From: Angiostrongylus vasorum
Lineage: Eukaryota; Nematoda; Chromadorea; Rhabditida; Metastrongylidae
Assembly: GCA_018806985.1 (NCBI GenBank)
Contig: JADANN010000458.1
Location: 3,286,001 to 3,350,000, forward strand
Direction: 5' to 3'
Length of the DNA stretch: 64,000 nt
Shown here in pieces: positions 12,146 through 26,500 of the stretch. Below the pieces are notes generated by a model that had not been told where the DNA came from, did no database searches, and saw only the letters and a list, made by a program, of their open reading frames with translations. The position numbers and the translations under genes were made by a program. Numbering within the stretch: position 1 is the stretch's first letter; each line of letters opens with the position of its first letter.

Positions 12146-14044
12146 TTTTTACTGTGGTAACTTTATAGGTAAAGACCTTCAAATTCTAACTGGTTTTATC
12201 CTAACTGATGAGATTAAATATCAGTCAAAATGTGTTGGTTTAAAATTGAAGGCGGGCATAATTTTGGCTTCAAATGCATAGTACCCAATCGTTTGGGGCA
12301 TTACATCTTAAATACTGTTTTTTTAGCAACAGGGCAGCTGTGAGTAGGTTGGAAAGTTCAACTATGTAACCTTTCCGTTTACCAGGCATTTATATGGAAC
12401 TGTCAAAATTGCATCACGGAATAAATGGATGACTTCCTTTTCAAATATGATTCGTTCTGTTGATGATCTGTTCTGTCATCTGCACTATGCATATTTGTCA
12501 TTTGGAGACAAATTTATGTTGTCCCATCGCTAATGAGTCTTAGTAACCTTGTAATAAAGTAGATGGGAGACTGAGGAAGTCTTGCTATACCTGAATACTT
12601 CAACGGGTTTTTCCCTACGAAGAATTACGCAACTTCAAGCACGGTTTCGACTTGAGTGTTATTTTGCTGCTGCTTAGGCAATTTTTTTCCTTCTGAAATT
12701 GCAAAATAGTCGTGTGAGGACATTCCTCAGGTTGCCACTAGACCTATGCGGATAGGGAGGAAAGTTGCCGTCTTACGCCTACGTTAATTCTAGTGCGATG
12801 GTGATTCTCAACATAAGTTCCTTCTTAGTTATGCATCAGCCAAGGGTGAGGGTGTTGAGCTCCCCATCAGTGGTGACCTTCGCGCGGTGACAAACACCGT
12901 GATCTTAAAAAACCTGGAAATACCCACTAACTACTGGCATGTCTGATCGATATTGAAACTGTGATGCCAATGTACAATGTTGAAGTAATCCCTTGCTTGT
13001 AGTAGGTATGGGAATTTTTCTTTTCCTATTCACCACTCTGTTCTAACTATGCTTTCCAATCGACTAATGACATTGTCGTGCGTATTCTGATAGGCAGAAT
13101 AGTATTATAAGTGAATAATCAAAGCATCTATCGTCGTTCGAATAAAGTGCTGGCCGAAGAGCGAGTAGGAGGAATGAAATTCCTATAGCTTTAGCACCTA
13201 ATTCTATTGATTACACTTGAAGTGGATTTGCCCTTCGCTTTTTTTTATGGCGCTAGGCAAACATCTGGCTGAAATCTCTCGCGAAACCAGGTGCAAATAC
13301 TGGGAAATATGTGGAAGGGGTTGCAAACATCCTGACCATTCGTGTGATTGCCTGTGTTTTGACAATACTTTAATAAACATATTGCTTTATTGACATCTTC
13401 GTAGTCTCACTGCTACGTACTGGATTCGTTCATTCTTGTCTGTGTGCGAAGAATTGATTCATCCCGTAAGCGGGAAAGAACCGGCGTCGACTACGGAGAC
13501 AAAGAGAACTCGTGTCGTAACGAACACATTATTAGCGAATTCCTTTCCTCACACGACTAGTAGATTAAGGAATACCTGACCGAAGATCAAGGTAATTGTC
13601 GGGGAATGAAAGCTGTACCAAACGCCCTTCAATTTCATGGTTGACCTCAACCAATGAAATGCTCAAAGAGAGAATAAGAAAGAAGAGGAGAGAAGCCTAA
13701 TACCACTTCAATCAAGCGAACAAACATTGTTACAAATGCTGTGTAAAAAAAATCTTGAAAAAAGCAGCAAAAAAAGAAACAAGGTAAATAGATGCTTCTG
13801 GGCCTTTGAACATATTGGTCGCTCATCAGTTCTGAGAAACGGAAATGGTGTCACTACCATCTCCACTACGATTTCGAATTTCTAGCAGAGAAAGTCCACC
13901 TATCTTTCCCATACCGGAAGCACAACTCGTGGGCAAGATAACACGATATTTTGTTTTCTTCAAGCTAGCAGTCACAAACTGAATGCGCTTCTCGTAAGGC
14001 ATATGACATCTTCCAAACCAAAATGTCTCAGACCTACGGAAGAA

Positions 14045-14760
14045 ATCACACGTGTTCTCCAGTCGAAAAAGAGCGATCGAAAAACTCTTTGTTGCTGCCC
14101 CATAATTTCTTTGCCTATCTGCTTTACGAATCCTTTACGAAGATTATTCTGACGCACGTAGCAAGGATTTTCGATAAAGCGCATCCATTTGGGCAGACAG
14201 GATCCTGACAATTTCTGCTATATCGTATTCAAGCCGTATCAAGGATCATGGAACTATGTTTGGACTACCACCTGTCGCTTTTCCTAACCTTTGGTCAGTT
14301 CGTTCCTAATTATGAGTAGCGAACAACATCTACACAGACTTCCTCGTCTAGACATTTGAGTGTTGTCTTATCTTCGCGTTTGGGAGAATGCACATCGGAG
14401 GCGAAACATTGATGTACTAGTCATCTAATGAAGAAGGTCGAAGATACATGGAGGAAAAAAGTAGTGCAATTGAACAGGAGATGCTAGCATTCCTCTGGAA
14501 TAACCACCTGCAAAATGGGCAGACGTCAACCAGCTGCATTGGCGGCAGGTGGAAGCGGTTTATGGATCACAGAATGGGTTCGAGGACGTCACCATGCTGA
14601 AAGCAGAGCACACCACAGACGACGACCATAAGATGAAGGAGCGAAGACAAGATGTGCTGGGACGTGCAATGTTTTCTAAGATGATTCCTTCCAAGTATTC
14701 AGGTAAGTATTTAAGTAATAAAGGAATGATATGCGATGATTAGCATCGATAGTCCCCCAT
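14045..14760 (+). mobile_element. RTE-type retrotransposon relic, subfamily 2 fragment
   Basis: The frame near 14085-14208 reads LLYESFTKIILTHVARIFDK and AHPFGQTGS, matching the LLYKLFTKIILxxISRTLDEAQPxEQAGF block of RTE reverse transcriptase. [20 protein letters not shown] follows near 14240. The rest is degenerate, with possible C-terminal remains near 14510-14660 (KWADVNQLHWRQ). Confidence 0.6.
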
Positions 14761-16032
14761 TTCGTCGGGCATTTCTTCTTTGAACCATATAAGAGATATG
14801 GTGGACCAAATTCTTCATCATTTCCATTCCTTTATTGCCAGGAGTCATTTGGGAAGTAACTGTTAGAAAACAGCTGTCCGGACTTCGATATCATGATTAA
14901 CCAAGCGTCTTCTTTTCATTTTTTTTGTACTATATGGCTTATGCTTGGTAATATTCTTCTGAGTTATCAAATGCATTTGAACTGAAACATTTATGGAGAG
15001 TTTTTTTTATGGGCCGCTTAGAGGATTTCTGCTAAAACAAACTTCGGAACTCAGAAAATATCTAGGAGTGCCGTGTAGCATACCATATTTTTCAGCTTCT
15101 ACAGTATCATCTCATTCTCAGATTTCTTTCTAATGTTCTACCGAAATCTTGGAGTTTTTGTCTGTTGATCGAATTTTCAAGAAAAAGAGTTACACATTTG
15201 AAGAGCATCAAAGATGTGAAAAACTATCTGCTCCATCAATTGAACTGTTAACTAATGTTATTTGCCAACAGTACCTTTTCACTAAGCGTTCTGCTGTGTT
15301 TCTTGTAAGAATGAAGGGTAAAAGCTCCTTGGATCTTTTTTTGAATTGTGGAAAATTTTCTAAGTAATGATAGATGATGGGATTCCATTTGCCGTTGACA
15401 GCAATGGGCAAATTAGAATTATAGGCTTTGTTGAGATTACTAGGACCGTACCGAATGCTCTTTTATTTTTCATTGGCCCTAATCTTCCACTTCTTCATCG
15501 TTTCTATTCTTCGTCAACTTTAAACTAAAAAAAGTTCTAGATGCAGTAGCTCTCCACTCGCTGTTGTTTTAGTCACCGCCAGCAACGTCGTCACCTGATG
15601 GTAATGTGGACGAGGATTCGATCTCGTATCGTTCAATATCCCTCGATGACTGTTCAGTATTGCCAGAATGGGATGATGAGGTGGTTGTTTTAAAACTACT
15701 CTTCACTTTTCAGTTTTCAACAATTTAGTACCACTGTTGATGGCTTTGTAACAATTATTTTCATAGCCCAGTTTCACGTGGGGTCCTCAATATAATGTCC
15801 ATTTGTTTAATTCTCTTGATACCACCGTCCGTGGAAGTGGTGTACTTCCTACTGACCCGTCTTCGATCTCTAAATGAGGAAAGTACATCGTAAATGACAT
15901 ATCCATATTTTCCTTCTTTTTTTTCTTAACGGAAATCTCCATTTTTTTTGTCTTACTAACTCCACAACATCAAAATAGTAAAGAAGTGAGTGTAACGAAC
16001 GCAAAGTTTTCAACCTCCCAAAGCTTTACCGC

Positions 16033-16390
16033 GTCATCATGGCTGAGAGGTGTTCCTGGGTGTGGAACTGCTATGCACATCGGGGGGAGCCCGTCTACCC
16101 AGCAGAGTCTCCCAAGCAGAGAAGGAGCCCGGAGTTCCCATCAGGAAGCCTAGCTAATGGTAAACCAATACCAGGATCCATCACCGTCTTGGTATCAAAG
16201 TCGCATGATGGCAAATTTCCTTCTGATCCCCAAGGTCTGCGACTGCCTATGGTGGTGAAGACCTGGGGGCAGACTTTGACTAGGCTGACCTCGGGATTCC
16301 GGGAAACACAATGGCTTAACCAGCAAATCACCGAAAAGTGGTGATTATGCTGGGGCCCGCACAACCAGTGAGGATGGGCCATTCAAGTTT
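16033..16390 (+). repeat. S4 interspersed repeat, best copy
   Basis: Landmarks are GAGTCTCCCAAGCAGAGAAG, CCCATCAGGAAGCCTAGC, GTCGCATGATGGCAAATTTC, GCCTATGGTGGTGAAGACC and CCCGCACAACCAGTGAGGAT. The open frames in it are by-products of the repeat. Confidence 0.75.
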
Positions 16391-17020
16391 AAGTAGAATT
16401 TTTAACTAGAATGCTGTTTGATGCAAGAACACGCCAGATTAGAGAGTTTCTAGCATATTTGTTGTGTGAATATTTTTTTGTGAGCTTGCCAACAACCATT
16501 CTTACAGCAGTGGGACTTCGGCGCATCGTTTTTGGCCGATCTAGACTCTTCACATGTATGGAACGACACGTTGGAAAGACAGCACTTTGGCCCTCTGAAG
16601 GACCTCCTCACTACCTCTGGTCAGAAGGCGGATGGGCATCGATTCGTGTATGAATCATCTTTTGTCTGTCGTGTTGTACATGCTCTTTGGAAATAAATAA
16701 GACATTAAAAAAGCAAATAAAACATGGCCCGAGAAGAAGAATAATGCCGGGGGCATTTGTGCCAATATGCTTGAAATAGACTCAGTGTATAAGGGATGCC
16801 CAAAAGTCAGCGTGAAGTCGTTTTTTGATCAGTTGGTTAATTTAAAGACCTATGGCCTCGCTTAGTGTGTCATCGACAGGTGGCAGTCATGAAATAAAAA
16901 TTGTACAACCTTTGAATATATATCGATTTCACTTGGGGTTAGTCGTAGACCTAGGAGAACACTTTCATTCTTATTCTTTTTCTCCTGCTCAGTTTAGCGT
17001 CATATTTTCGTGTTGTTTAG

Positions 17021-17106
17021 ATCCATAGCCCTCGTGCATCCGACGTGGTGCGACAAATGTGGTGACTTCATCTGGGGCCTGTTGAAGCAAGCTTACAAAT
17101 GCCAGA
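17021..17106 (+). CDS. rsf-1: rsf-1 exon: first half of C1 zinc finger
   Basis: The exon follows acceptor GTTGTTTAG and ends at donor GTGAGC. It starts in phase 2 and ends in phase 1. It encodes SIALVHPTWCDKCGDFIWG and then LLKQAYKCQ, which hold the first C-x2-C pair of the C1 domain. The conserved leading histidine of C1 must come from an upstream exon. Confidence 0.85.
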
Positions 17107-20100
17107 GTGAGCACCCTTCCGTATTTGCCAATGTCTTATCCACAGTTTAGTTCAAGGGACTCATAGTCTGCAGGATAAAAGGTTTTATTGATCGTTCGTG
17201 TTCCATTTATGAGTTCGATGAGGGAATAAATGTCCACTTAGTCTTTGAAACCAGTTTTATGGACCAGCCGGTTAAAAACCACTTTTATTTTTTGCGTAAC
17301 ATTTTTGCTGACCGTGCAGAGATAGAGGTCTTAATTGGTTGAATATATTTGCTGCTGCTATCCTCATTTCACTATGATTTACCCTCTGCATCATCAGAGG
17401 TGCGGTTAATTTTTGGTGATTTTTTGACGGTGTGTTAGAGATACAGATGGGTTGTGAGGATGTTAAGGAATCCAAAAATTGATGATTACTGCTTCGGTTA
17501 TTTTTTTACAGTTTCAATTGACGTTTTATAGACTGCAACTACACTTGCCACAATCGATGCAAGGAGCTTGTGACTCTGGATTGTCGATCGGCCGGCTCAT
17601 CGCTGAATTCAGACGAATTTCCATCAATTTATCCGAAACTTCTGGATGGGACCTTGGGTACAATCCCGAAGGAGCTTCATCTTCCGCCTATACCCTTGCA
17701 TTCATTTTTTGAAGACTCCGATAAGGAAAACGACACAAGTATTGAGGTCGGTCCAATAAGCTTTCAGGTTTTCGTAAGGTTAGGAAAAAAATCCATGTAA
17801 AATCTAGAAACCACTGTTTCTTGGACTTGCAGCGCTTGGCTTCAGCGTTTGTGAGGTAAGAGCTGAGTAAAGAAACAAACGAGGGGTGAAACCTCACAGC
17901 ACGAAGCTCTTCGCCATTTGTCATAATTTCTTAAGTTTCGCTGCTTTTACTGCGCAAAGAAAGAACTGTGCAGCTTCTGAGGTATGGAACGTGTGTTTTC
18001 CAACCATCTTGTTCTACTATTGTTTTCAGAATCCACTTTTCTCCCCGTTAAAATCACTCCGAATACAACACCCATCTGCATTAAGCGGCTTTGTTGCCGA
18101 CCAGCAACAACCAGAACCCGTCACTGGACAGGTGTGGCTCTCGTCTTCTTTACTTTTTTTACAACATAGATCAAGGAACGGTGTTATCCGTCCATCAGTA
18201 GGATTTCTAAACTTGAATCTCTCCCTAGTAATGTTCGCATTTTTTACCAACAGTTTTTCTTACGTTATAACAAAGTAGTTTTGAATAATTTTTTATTCGA
18301 AAGTCTTCTGAAAGATTGAAACTGCAACAAAAAACCGGTGAAGGAAGAAAAGAGTATGGTATATCTGAATGTGAAATCCAGAAATGTTTCTGTTTCATAA
18401 TTCGCTGTTATCTTGAGAAGTGCATACGAGGTTATATGCTATTACTGTATTATTATATACTGTTTAATATTATACACACCATGAAAATTAATAATATGCA
18501 GTAAATAAAAGTTAACATTGTGGTTTCGACTACGGCTTCAGCTTAACTGGGTTTAATGCTGATTTGTGCTCCTCTAATCATTCTCATTGGCGGGTGATTG
18601 CTGATGGCACCGTTAGGTAGAAAACTGGCTGAAAGAAAGGCAATGCAAGGGCCTCAGTTGTGCAGTGTGTAACGCGTAAACCCCACTCCCAGGAAAAGGT
18701 AATCGCGGCTTGGAATCTGACCTAGGGTCTGAGTTTTACAAATATCTCAGCATCATTGTGGTTGTATTTCACATCATGCCCTACTATGAAAGGTAATAAT
18801 AAATGAAACATTGAACACATTGTTATCCATGTATTGATATATTATTATTAAATACAATTTATTCACAACACTTAACATTTCGGCCAATTTCGCCTTCTTC
18901 AGAGCTGGAAAGGTTAAGTTAACTGTATTCTGGACAGCTAAGTATCTCCATAATCCCAACAGAATAGCTAAGATTTCTAACTTTCAATCGTATAGGAAGT
19001 AAAACAACTTCTTCACACACTCACCGTTTTCTACGAGTTTTCCACTGCGTATTCCACGTGAAGACTAATCGCGGCAGAGTTCACGTAGTTGGGTAATAAG
19101 CTTCCCAGTTCGAAATATCAGTGTGAAATATTGTGTGAGAACACGTGTGACAACCAGGCTTTCCTCTCTGCGATTCATTTTTAGTTTCTTGGAATTTATC
19201 CAAATGCGAGCCGCGTGTGGCGCAGTGGTTGGAGGCGCCACTGTGACACACGTGGAATCGTTCCCCCGTGCACATAGCCCACCAAGTCTTCCATCCTCAC
19301 GGGTTCGGCAAATTGGTACCAGACTTGTCTGAGAGGATAGCAGCACTGGCTTGATACATCGGTGGGCCACTATGAGTCATTGTAAAGGCCAGATATGCAT
19401 TCAATCACCTCCAAACGATGTTTAATGAAGTCCAATGCATGGCGCATCCCTCAGGGGATTGATCAACGCTAAGAATTTTATCCTTTTCTTATCATCCTTT
19501 TTTATCCAAAATGCTTCCAGGGTTTTATGCGCTCAAGTTTTAGATTCTTATGCGAGAACGGTAATCTCCACTTCGAAATCTTCCCCGCTATCTGCCTGTG
19601 TCCTGTGAGCGTCTAGCGGAATGTTTTGTTTGATTTTAAGTTCCCGAACTAGGTGTTCTTTCAAAAGGTCGGGGGAATGGTCTGCGCGTTTCTTCACCGT
19701 ATTCGTTCCGACACGCTTTACAAAGAATCGGGTGCATCGTACGCGCATTCATGTAGTCTCTCTCTACAGTCACGGCAAATAGCGCATTTTTTGTGTTGTG
19801 CACAGACGGTCATAAGAGCAGTTACGATTTAGGTAGCGTTTTAGAGTATTTGGGAGCATTTCAATCACTGTTACCGAGGTTTCTGGACCCACCCTTTCTA
19901 AACAACGTTTTATAGCTGCACGTATTTCATTGAAAATGAAGAGTGGGATAAACGGGATCTTATTTCCGCTAGAATTAATCTTTTGGAGGCGTGGATTTTC
20001 CTCTACACCTATCCAGAGGAGCCTTACTTTCGTAACCATTGAAAATGGCTGTCTGCCGCCCCAATTTCGAGGATTCTTCTCACCAATGTTTTCCTGTACG

Positions 20101-20316
20101 CACTCTGGTGGCTGTTCGGAACATGTTTCTCATAAGCGCCCCTTTTGTGTGTAAAGGCTGAGAGGAGAGGCAATGGACCAATATGCTTTTGTTATTTGGC
20201 TTTGCTTACTATTTGATAATGTAGTCGTTTTCAGATGGGTTAATTTGAGCTTTCAAAAATGAAAGCCATTTTTTTACTCAAAAGACCAACTTCCCATCAA
20301 CCTCGGCATAAATAAT

Positions 20317-20357
<41 letters not shown>

Positions 20358-20525
20358 TTTCGTAACAGTTCCCAAGATCGACATTCTATTAACCTCGGCA
20401 TTGGATTATTGGATTATAAATCTGTTGTTTTCTTTTTTCAGCAATCGGGAGGTTGTTAAACAGCATACGTTTATTTAACCTCGCGATTGCTGAGAAGAAA
20501 ACGACAGATATATATATATATAAGA

Positions 20526-20557
<32 letters not shown>

Positions 20558-23500
20558 TCTTGTGAACTGCCCTTATGGAGTTGACGTGAGGTTGGCATCA
20601 GTTGTTGTTGCTGTTGTTGTTCGATGGCTCAGGTTTCGGCGATTTCGCCTTCCTCAAAGTCTGAACCTATTTTAAATAACAGTAGCTCTATAATTTGGTT
20701 AAATATCTATAGTCTTAGAGAAGATCTAACGTAAAATCGAACGCCATTCTCTTTGCAAAACTTTACTCACCTTGCTGTTGCGCGTGGAGACTACCCGTGT
20801 TGTTTACGTGGGATGACAAGCGAGACCTACCCAGCTAAGGATCAAGTTGAAATAAGGCGCCAACTCACGTGTGGTAGTTCTGACTTAAATGCAACGACAA
20901 GGCTTCGTGCCAATTGTTATCCCATTGTTAACCTTTTTATTTTTGTCTAATAATTTCTGAACCTTCTGAAGATTGGGCAGCTTAGGCACTCCTTTAAGAG
21001 GGTCATCAACTGCTGAACCGTGAAGTCATACATGTCTATTGCTCCTTCGTGTCGCATGAGGAGTTCGAGGATGGCTTGCATAGCTGAGTCATTCGACACG
21101 TTTGTGTAAAGGGCAGTAACATCGAACTACTCCTTCACGAACGCGTCGTTAGGCCGCGCGTTACGTAGACAATCCAGGGAACATCTGGGCCATTGTAATA
21201 TGGGCTGGAATCTGTTTCAAAAACTGGATAAATATTTGGGTTAAAGACCATCTCATTCTGTTCGCTGACGTGTCCACATAGCTGATGATGTATAGTGATA
21301 GATCGGTTGATGCAAGGTCATTGGTGGATGTAAACCTACGTAGTTTAATAAGTAAGTAAAAAAAATATGACATGATGGTAGTTCAAGTTTTAGGTTCAGA
21401 GGTAAGTCGTGGGTGTAAACCAGCCACTTCTGCCACTTTCAGTCAGTCATTGTTCAATTTTCAGTGTTGACTTTCCTTTTCAATGGTAGACGATAATGAG
21501 AAGCATCTTCAAGATGCTTTTCCATCACCATCAATATCTAATTGATGGAAAATTACTACAAACTCTCCACCATTATCACTAACGGATAGGCTCGTGTTTA
21601 AAGAATGGTTGAGGAAACGTGGGTAGTGGTAATACCCCTACTTCTTGTTGTTCACCCTTATTTAATCCTTCAACTCTAGCTTTTTTACGGAGTTATCTTG
21701 AAGTTCATGCAAGCTACATGCGATCCTACACAAGGATAGAAACCCTTCGAAATGGGTTCATATGGTAAAAAAGTAGGGCCCTATTCTAACAGCGAGCGCA
21801 CTCCGTGAGGCAGAGGTATGCCCCCAACAGCAGGTAAGCCTTGACTCTTCTGGCTCATTATTAACCGTAGTGTGACTCGTTTGATCAAGATTAGCAGTAT
21901 TTGCATATTTTTTTTGAGGTCGTTTTGTGCGGTTTACTTAAAGTGTTCGATTTTTCTCCGTAAAATTACTTTAACTTTAGCTTCTGTTTCATTACGACTG
22001 TCGACCACGTTCATCCAAAATATGTAAGGTGTTAGAAATAGGCAGTGTGGCGAATGCTTTCCTTTCGTCCAATTCTGTTCATAGGCCATGTCAAGTACAG
22101 AATATCTTAGGAGTTCTGGCCTACGGTCATTAGCCAAGATGGTTTTATTTCCTGTTTTTTTCACATTGTTATTTTCCAATACAATGACCATCAATGATTT
22201 AGAGCTTACGCGTTGTGGAAGTATATGTGAAAGAGGACACGCCGTTCGAGTGGTCCCCAGCATATAAAGATGACCAACTGGCGAGGAGCATTGACGAGTA
22301 CAATAAAGCTAGCAATGGTCTGAACATAAAAATGGTTGGTTTCATCTGCTGTCACACATTGACCGCTTACATCTAGCATCCATTCAAATAATCTATCCTT
22401 TATGGCTACTAGGAAATAAAGAATGAATTGTATATATACTTAGCCTATAGAATGACTTATGGTAATTTACTGACTTATCAACTCCTTGTTTTTATCAATC
22501 CACTCAGTGTGTACTCGAGGGCACCTCTTACCACTGCGCCACATCGGGCCTATCCTGAGTGTTAACTTCAAGAAACTGCTTCATCTGCTTGTTAGCACAA
22601 AAATTTGGTTTTGTAAGCAATGTATAGTGCCAACTCATACACTAGTATCAAACAACCTTCATTAAGTTTACCTCAATACATATCGACTAGCAAGATCGCA
22701 GGTTGTAAAAGTTAAAATCTTCGTGTAGAATCGTTTACTTTTCCCTGTTATTGTATATTCGTGAAGCTTTTCTTAGATCTTTCAGCACCATCTTTGAATT
22801 GCTTCCAACTGGAAGCACTCGCGTCTGTCCACATCTACCTTTTCCAACATCGCGAAATTCTATTAAAACAACTGTCGCAGAACGCTTAACCGTGCGCAGT
22901 CAAAACGGGATACTCAGAAGAGATCTCCATATTTATTGCTGATAGATTTGACATTTTATTTGACGCAGTTTAAATAGATTCTCATTGTGACAGCAATTTC
23001 CTTCCATTGAAGGCAAATACAGTCTCTAGAGCCAGTATTTTGATTTCCTGTAGTTTAGAAAGGATTAGGAAGAATGAGCGTTTACAGCACGACGATGGCG
23101 AAACATTCTCCGGATACATCCAAGTACATATGAATCTGAGTCGGCCCATTAGTGTGGTTGCTGGTGAAAAACCTCCTAGTGTCTATGACGTCATGAATAC
23201 TGGTTAGTTGTTAAGACATTTTCTTTTGTTTTTCAAGTTTATATATTTTGTGCGAAAGGTTGTTGAGGAGATATTTGGTTCCATTTTTTTGGTTCTATTT
23301 TGCATCATGTGCAGTGTACTCAGTGTATGTTCGACGATATGCGTGAATGCCCACCAGGTACCCTTGTTTGAAGCTAGTTAGGTTGGCGTGCGCTCTAGGC
23401 TGCGACTTGACGTTTTTTTGTTCAGTTTATCTCGATGTTTTTTAAATAAAAAAAAAGCCAAAACCCAAGAATTTTGATGTTTGCCGCCTACTGTAACGTA

Positions 23501-26500
23501 TTCTCTTTATGAAAGCTGTTGAAATGACACATTTTTCGATCAGGATGGAGACTTTAATTTAAGCTTCTAATCGAGAAATATTTCGTCAGTGGTGCTTCGA
23601 TTTCTACTCGTCCAATATGGAATCTCCTGTTAGTAAACCCAGTTCCACTCACTGTACTGGACGAACTGAAAAAGGCTGCTAAGGATTCATAGTCGATTTC
23701 GAATTTCCTGGTCTTCATTGCTCGTTTTATATTTGATTATTCCTATCTTTTCATGTTATTATCTCGATTCTGTCATCGGTGGTATTATTGGATAAAACAC
23801 ATGAAACAAAGTTACGTGGATCCTTAGGCGGCCCTTGGTCAAGAGTCTTGAATGCGTCGACCTGTTTTCCATCCGTTTCGTTTTCTAGTGACTGTCGTCC
23901 ATAATACGAGTTACGATCTGTTACGAGTGTAATGAAGCTACGAAAACAACTAGTTGATGTGTACTACAAACACGTCTGTCCACAAATAGATAGTCGACTT
24001 AAAAGCTCTTTCGTCGTCTTGAAACTGTACTGTTCAGTCGACGACCCTTCTTGGTAAAAAGTTTGATGTGTTTTCTCTGCATCTCAATAACATCATGTTT
24101 TTTGATGCTCAGGAATCGGTCAGCGATTCGTACACTATTAAGGCTATAATAAGGTCGTTATGCCATAACTTTATTTATCCTTAGTCAGATATTTAATAAA
24201 GAATATTTATTAAAGAAATGAACTCACCTCGAGCGGCTAGTTTTCTTCCCACGCTGGCTTTTTCTCAATCGACTCGATCTGTTCTCTAGGGGCGTTTCAT
24301 TCAAATTTATAGGTGGTTTCAAGCGATCCAGCCGGTTCTCACTGTGATAGCGAACTAACTGGAAGCCGATCTATCATGTTTGTTGTATAAAATGCTGCTA
24401 AATGATAAAAAAAATAGTGGATAAAGCTCTCGGCGTTGATCAATCCCTGAGGGATGCGCCATGCATTTGACTTCATTAATCATCGTTTAGAGGTGTTTGA
24501 ATGCATATCTGGCCCTTACGATGACTCGCGTGGCCTACCGATGTATCGAGCCAGTTGCTGCTATCCTCTCAGACAAGTCTGCTACCAATTTGCCTAACTT
24601 GGAAGGATGGAAGGCTTGGTGGGTCATGGGTGAGGGGGATCTCGATTCCACGTGTGTGTTGTAGGGCGCCTCCAACCACTGTACCACACGCGTAGAAAAA
24701 AGCTGCTAAAGCTTTCGTAACTGTGATCGGTGGAAATAATGGCATCAAGATTTGAATCGTTCAGTTCGTTTTGGAAATGAGCACAGTAGAAGTCTGTGAT
24801 GTCTACAATGAGGAACGGCGTTGCGTACATTGTGACTTTTTGAGACAGCAACCAAAGTTAAAGTATATCAAAATTCGTTCTAAATACGATGGTCTCAAAG
24901 ATTTTTTGGCTTCATAACCTTTGTCTTACGTAAATAAGTTGGGAATTAGTAGGACTTACTGTGTCGTGTCGAACTTGGTCGCGTGTTCGTTTCAGTGGTT
25001 GTGCATACCGTGGTGCTGAATTCACTTAATCATTTTTAACTTTCTTAACTCTCATATAACTTTCAGAAGAGCTTTTAGCTTTTATATAGAGAAGGATTTC
25101 ATAAATCTGTGCTATGGTGCGACTCATTGGTAGCGCAAGGGTAATAAGAGGACGAAAATTAGCTTTTCTTGGATGATGTCATTGAAAGTTCGTTGATTTA
25201 TGGTTTTCATATATCGATACATATATCGATGTACGATAGCGCGCGAAGGAAGTGTTATTATCGTCTTCTTGGAATATCTTAGTTTCACTTCCTTTTTACT
25301 TTATATTCAGATGGTAGTGCCATTTGTGTTAAAAAATAGCCGTAACGAAAGACATATCTGTACCAGAAATTGTGTGTTGAACAGTCGAATAGGGTTTATT
25401 TAAATGGTTTTCATCGAAAACTCTGAATTAGTAAAACTACGGACCATAGGTGTCTGGGGTGGGGATCGAACACGCCATTACTCCTTCCGGGGGCTAACGC
25501 GTTCACTACCACACCATGCGAGCCCTTCGTTCGGCCTGTCTCTCGGCTTTTTTTCCACGTCTACCCCTGCTATCAGCAATCACCCGTCGATGGGATTGAT
25601 TTCAATGGGGTTGAGGGATTTGTATTTCACATAGTGCGTTGCCGTGAAAAATTGTGGTAGGCAACAAATAAAAAGGTTAACAGTCTGATTAGTTATGGAC
25701 TATTAGTTTCGGAGTTGGTAATTGTTTTTCCTTCTTGATCAACTAGCTGCTCATTGTTGTACAATATTTGCTTGATTTTAGCCAATTTTTTAACATATTC
25801 GCTCATCTTCTGAAGCAGAATGTGAAGTAGAATAGCGGTAAGATGTGAAACATAATTATGATGATGTACTGATCTAATGTTCCCTTAACTCCAGAATGAA
25901 GCTCCAAGGCTCTCTGTTGACAGTACTTAGAGGTGGCAGTGTTTTCACTCAAGACCGCGGAACATTGTAAGGCAGCGTATTTCCTAATCGCTTCTACGGC
26001 TGTCTTTTTATGGTCCCACATAAGACATCCCTCACAGTGAAACCAGGAGTGATCGTAGTTTAGGTGAAGTATGCATAGTTTCCGTTATGGAATATATAGA
26101 CGAATATATCGTCATAGGGGAAAAGCGCTTCGTTTGCGTCTGACTGACATGTGGGTTCAAAAAAGTCCCGTTAAAGAGCAATTCAAAGCGTTCAGAGCGC
26201 ACGTATTTGGGGAAGAAAGAAGGAAAAAAAAGAGAAAGAGCGAAAGGAAGAAAGGGAACGGTAGAGAAATACAATTACGGTTTGAAAATGGTGTCTAAGA
26301 TCTCAACAGAGAAGCAAAAAACGCTTTTTTTTCAGTCATTATGACTCTTCCTTTCCCTTCAAAGTTCTATACGTGGAGATATCAACCAAAATTAAAAGTG
26401 ATGTACGAAAATTTTTTACAAAAGATATGAAATCTTATTCTCTTTCCAACGATTTACTTCGGTCTAAGGTATTTTTCTACGTGTTTATGCCAGATCCAGT

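Larger units (their letters stand above)
10411..17020. other. Intergenic or 5' intron DNA of rsf-1, no exon recognised
   Basis: It contains S4 (11440, 16033), S1 (11867) and an RTE fragment (14045). The missing 5' exon of rsf-1, ending in phase 2 and carrying the first C1 histidine, could lie here but was not found. Confidence 0.5.

Noticed and set aside
22505..22555. A true tRNA gene
   Set aside because: Only an A-box-like head is present, with no cloverleaf, and it matches the S1 SINE head. The other S1-S3 heads were rejected as tRNA genes for the same reason.
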